A stretch of 14,626 bases of DNA from Rhodobacter sp. (GTDB taxonomy: Bacteria; Pseudomonadota; Alphaproteobacteria; Rhodobacterales; Rhodobacteraceae): NCBI GenBank assembly GCA_013824045.1, contig PNND01000449.1, positions 1 through 14,626 on the forward strand, in the 5' to 3' direction. A program made the position numbers and the translations under genes. The stretch's first letter is position 1. Each line of letters opens with the position of its first letter. Under the pieces are notes generated by a model. That model was not told where the DNA came from. It was given only the letters and a program-made list of their open reading frames with translations, and did no database searches. Positions 12,518-14,626 of the stretch are shown here, piece by piece.

Positions 12518-13714
12518 TTAGGCGCGGCGCAAAGCGAGAACGGCGTTCAGCCCGCCAAAGGCGAATGCGTTGGACAGGGCGACCTCCACATCGGCCTGCC
12601 GCGCCACATTCGGCACCACATCCAGCGCGCAATCGGGATCAGCCTCTTCAAAGCCGATAGTGGGGGCGATGACGCCGTCGCGCAGTGCCATCAGGCAGGC
12701 CAGCAGTTCCACCGCGCCCGTGCCGCCAATCAAATGGCCATGCATGGCCTTGGTCGAGCTGACCGGCGGGATCCGGGGGCCGAACACCTGCAGGATGGCG
12801 GCGGTTTCGGTCCGGTCATTCGCCGCTGTTCCGGTGCCGTGAGCGTTGATGTAATCCACCGCGCCGGGGGCCAGCCCGGCATCGGCCAGTGCCCCGGTCA
12901 TGGCCCGCGCGGCCCCGTCCACAGAGGGCGCGACGAGATCGGTGGCATCCGATGTCATGGCGAACCCAACGACTTCGGCCAGAATTTCCGCCCCACGCGC
13001 AAGCGCCGCGTCGCGATCCTCGAACACGAAGACCGCAGCGCCTTCGCCCTGCACCATGCCGTCGCGGGTGCGGCTGAAGGGGCGGCAGGCGCGGGAGGAC
13101 ATGACGCGCAGCCCTTCCCAGGCCTTGATGCCGCCAAAGCACAGCATCGCCTCGGACCCGCCGGTAAGCACGGCGCGCAGCGCGCCCGCGCGGATCATCT
13201 GAAAGGCAAGGCCCATGGCGTGGTTGGAACTGGCGCAGGCGGTCGAGACAGTGAAGACCGGGCCTCGGATGCCATGTGCCATCGACACATGGCTGGCCCC
13301 GGCATTTCCCATCAGGCGCGGCACCGTCAACGGATGGACGCGGGATTTCCCTTCGGCATAGACCGCGCGGTAGCTGTCATCCGAGGTCTGCAATCCCCCG
13401 CCCGCCGTGCCGAGGATAACGCCACAATCGGCCCCCTCGCCCACCACCAGCCCGGATTGCATCATGGCCTGCCCGGCGGCGACCAGTGCGAACTGGGCGA
13501 AGCGGTCGGCTGCGGTGATTGTCGCCCTATCCAGATGCGCCGCCGCATCCCAGCCCGTCACCTGCCCGCCGATGCGGACCGACAATCTGTCGAGATCGGC
13601 AATATCCAGCGGGCCTATGCCGCAGCGCCCGGCCCGCATCGCGGCCCATGTGCCCGGCACGTCATGCGCAAGGGCATTGACCGTGCCTGCCCCAGTGATG
13701 ACAACGCGCCTCAT
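12518..13714 (-). CDS. Beta-ketoacyl-ACP synthase (FabF-like, specialised)
   Basis: This is a condensing enzyme that joins malonyl-ACP to an acyl chain to give 3-oxoacyl-ACP. The 398-residue protein has the full KAS I/II triad: Cys160 (VSTACASSNHAMG), His292 (NAHGTGT) and His327, with Lys322, in STKAMHGHLIGGTG. It starts MRRVVITGAGTVNALA and ends NAFAFGGLNAVLALRRA. Two motifs differ from housekeeping FabF: HGHLIGGTG where TGHLLGAAG is usual, and FGGLN where FGGTN is usual, which points to a secondary, pathway-specific synthase of the NodE/FabF2 type. The ATG overlaps the stop of the acyl carrier protein gene as ATGA, and AAAGGG lies five bases upstream. The gene follows lpxD and acp on the same strand. 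A role in making the acyl chain delivered by LpxD is inferred from this context. It is not a chain-length factor, because the active-site Cys is present. Confidence 0.92.
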   Translation of the reverse strand: MRRVVITGAGTVNALAHDVPGTWAAMRAGRCGIGPLDIADLDRLSVRIGGQVTGWDAAAHLDRATITAADRFAQFALVAAGQAMMQSGLVVGEGADCGVILGTAGGGLQTSDDSYRAVYAEGKSRVHPLTVPRLMGNAGASHVSMAHGIRGPVFTVSTACASSNHAMGLAFQMIRAGALRAVLTGGSEAMLCFGGIKAWEGLRVMSSRACRPFSRTRDGMVQGEGAAVFVFEDRDAALARGAEILAEVVGFAMTSDATDLVAPSVDGAARAMTGALADAGLAPGAVDYINAHGTGTAANDRTETAAILQVFGPRIPPVSSTKAMHGHLIGGTGAVELLACLMALRDGVIAPTIGFEEADPDCALDVVPNVARQADVEVALSNAFAFGGLNAVLALRRA

Positions 13715-13971
13715 GCGGCCCTTTGCGCCACCAATCCCTGCACCGCATCGACAATCGCCGCAACGCTGGTCATATCAAAGCCCGACTGCGCCGGATCGTT
13801 GGCGTTGAACGGGATGGAGATATCGAACGCCTCTTCGATGGCGAAGATCGCCTCGACCAGACCGAGCGAGTCGATCCCAAGGCTTTCGATCGTGCTGTCG
13901 AGGGTTACGTCCGACACCTCTAGCACGGCCTGTTCGGCGATGATGGCAATCACCCTTTGCTGCAAATCCAT
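13711..13971 (-). CDS. Specialised acyl carrier protein
   Basis: An 86-residue carrier protein. The phosphopantetheine attachment site is Ser35 in LGIDSLGLVEAIFAIEEAFDI, the usual start of helix II. Length is close to housekeeping AcpP (about 78), but the sequence differs: a longer loop after helix II (PFNANDPAQSGFDMTSV) and a C-terminal VDAVQGLVAQRAA. It recalls secondary carriers such as NodF rather than AcpP; it is shorter than and unlike rhizobial AcpXL. The start ATG at 13971 has GGGAC about five bases upstream and AAGGA further off; the open frame continues into lpxD but without a sensible start. It lies 37 bases after the lpxD stop and overlaps the KAS start by four bases (ATGA), so carrier and synthase are probably made in fixed proportion. 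It needs a phosphopantetheinyl transferase, which is not encoded here. Confidence 0.93.
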   Translation of the reverse strand: MDLQQRVIAIIAEQAVLEVSDVTLDSTIESLGIDSLGLVEAIFAIEEAFDISIPFNANDPAQSGFDMTSVAAIVDAVQGLVAQRAA

Positions 13972-14008
13972 GACGGTCCCGCCGTTCCTTGTGTCACCTT
14001 GCAACGAT

Positions 14009-14626
14009 CTAGTCGCTCTCAGATGACTTTGGAATGACACTGCGTTCGATTTCCGCCACGCGGGCGGCCAGACGGGGCAGACGGCGCAGGGCTTTCTGGA
14101 TTTCGACATGGGTTTCCATCTTCACCGCTGGATAGCCCAAGAGCACCCGGCCCGCAGGGGCGTTGGTGAAAATCTTGGTGGCACCCCCGGCGATGACGTC
14201 ATCGCCCACGAAGATGTTGTCATTCACCCCGCATTGGCCGGCCATCACGACACGGTCACCGATGCGCGCCGAACCGGCGATGCCGACCTGCCCGCAGAGC
14301 AGACAATCGCGCCCGATCTGCACGTTATGGCCGATATGGACGAGGTTATCGAGCTTTGTGCCCGATCCGATGGTGGTGTCGCGGATCGTGCCACGGTCGA
14401 TGCAGACATTCGCGCCGATCTCGACATCATCGCCCAGCGTGACGGCGCCGAGGGAGTGGATGCGCGTCCAGCTTTGATCCTTGATCCCTTCGCGGGTGCC
14501 GAGGGTTTCGCGGATTTCTTCCACCCCCGATTTTTCGGGTGTCACAAAGGAAAATCCGTCCGCCCCGATCACCGCGCCGGGCTGGCAGATGAAGCGGTGA
14601 CCTATGGTGACCCTCGCACCGATGCG
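14009..14626 (-). CDS. lpxD: UDP-3-O-acylglucosamine N-acyltransferase, 5' end missing
   Basis: LpxD transfers a 3-hydroxyacyl chain from ACP to the 2-amino group of UDP-3-O-acylglucosamine, the third step of lipid A synthesis. The window holds the last 205 codons; the frame runs off the right edge without a start (family length about 340-360). The left-handed beta-helix is evident from hexapeptide repeats (VTLGDD, VEIGAN, VQIGRD, VGIAGSARIGDRVVMAGQ). The likely catalytic His is at fragment residue 100, in LDNLVHIGHNVQIG, aligned with E. coli His239. GADGFSFV precedes it. The C-terminus forms a helical tail (LRRLPRLAARVAEIE) typical of the family. In many Gram-negative bacteria lpxD is followed by fabZ and lpxA; here it is followed by a dedicated carrier protein and a KAS, hinting at an unusual acyl substrate or a second lpxD copy. 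Confidence 0.95.
   Translation of the reverse strand, partial: RIGARVTIGHRFICQPGAVIGADGFSFVTPEKSGVEEIRETLGTREGIKDQSWTRIHSLGAVTLGDDVEIGANVCIDRGTIRDTTIGSGTKLDNLVHIGHNVQIGRDCLLCGQVGIAGSARIGDRVVMAGQCGVNDNIFVGDDVIAGGATKIFTNAPAGRVLLGYPAVKMETHVEIQKALRRLPRLAARVAEIERSVIPKSSESD

Noticed and set aside
12734-14026. A 430-codon plus-strand open frame opposite the KAS and ACP genes
   Set aside because: Antisense shadow rich in His, Gly, Arg and Pro; it crosses three well-supported genes on the other strand.

Overview
The window looks like chromosomal DNA of an alphaproteobacterium, most likely a member of the Rhodobacteraceae (Rhodobacter/Gemmobacter/Paracoccus group). The evidence is high G+C with G/C-rich third codon positions (which create very long antisense shadow frames), frequent GTG starts, an IalB-family periplasmic protein, a divergent aroK-aroB / xerD arrangement, and a BciB-like pigment-type reductase preceded by a PpsR/CrtJ-type TGT-N12-ACA box. 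That box and gene hint at a phototroph or a descendant of one. I see no insertion sequence, phage gene, tRNA, rRNA or CRISPR array.

Layout. Bases 1-2863 (minus): a BciB-like FrhB-family iron-sulfur flavoprotein and a fusion of an alpha/beta hydrolase with a multi-pass membrane domain, each with its own upstream region. Bases 3016-3471 (plus): a small lipoprotein that ends back to back with aroB. Bases 3472-5131 (minus): aroK-aroB, two steps of the shikimate pathway, 1 nt apart. A 252-bp divergent control region with a perfect TATAAT inside a 10-bp inverted repeat separates these from a plus-strand run: a 44-codon membrane peptide, an exported 515-residue protein of unknown function, xerD, and then a CNNM/CorC-type CBS-domain membrane protein (5384-9371). 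Bases 9383-11303 (minus): a small protein of unknown function downstream of a HerA-like (DUF853/YjgR) ATPase, with two mutually exclusive hairpins between them. Bases 11304-11792 hold no protein gene I support, but do contain a good candidate small RNA (promoter plus strong intrinsic terminator). Bases 11793-12464 (plus): an IalB-family periplasmic protein with its own terminator. Bases 12518-14626 (minus): lpxD (5' end outside the window), a specialised acyl carrier protein and a beta-ketoacyl-ACP synthase, the last two coupled by an ATGA overlap.

How the genes may work together. The most system-like unit is lpxD-acp-KAS. LpxD adds the amide-linked acyl chain of lipid A, and a dedicated carrier protein and condensing enzyme encoded immediately after it could supply a special acyl chain. 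Lipid A of Rhodobacter species carries amide-linked 3-oxotetradecanoate, so a 3-oxoacyl supply is an attractive but untested idea. The other units are mostly housekeeping: shikimate synthesis, chromosome dimer resolution and envelope proteins. No clearly unprecedented defence or mobile system is visible.
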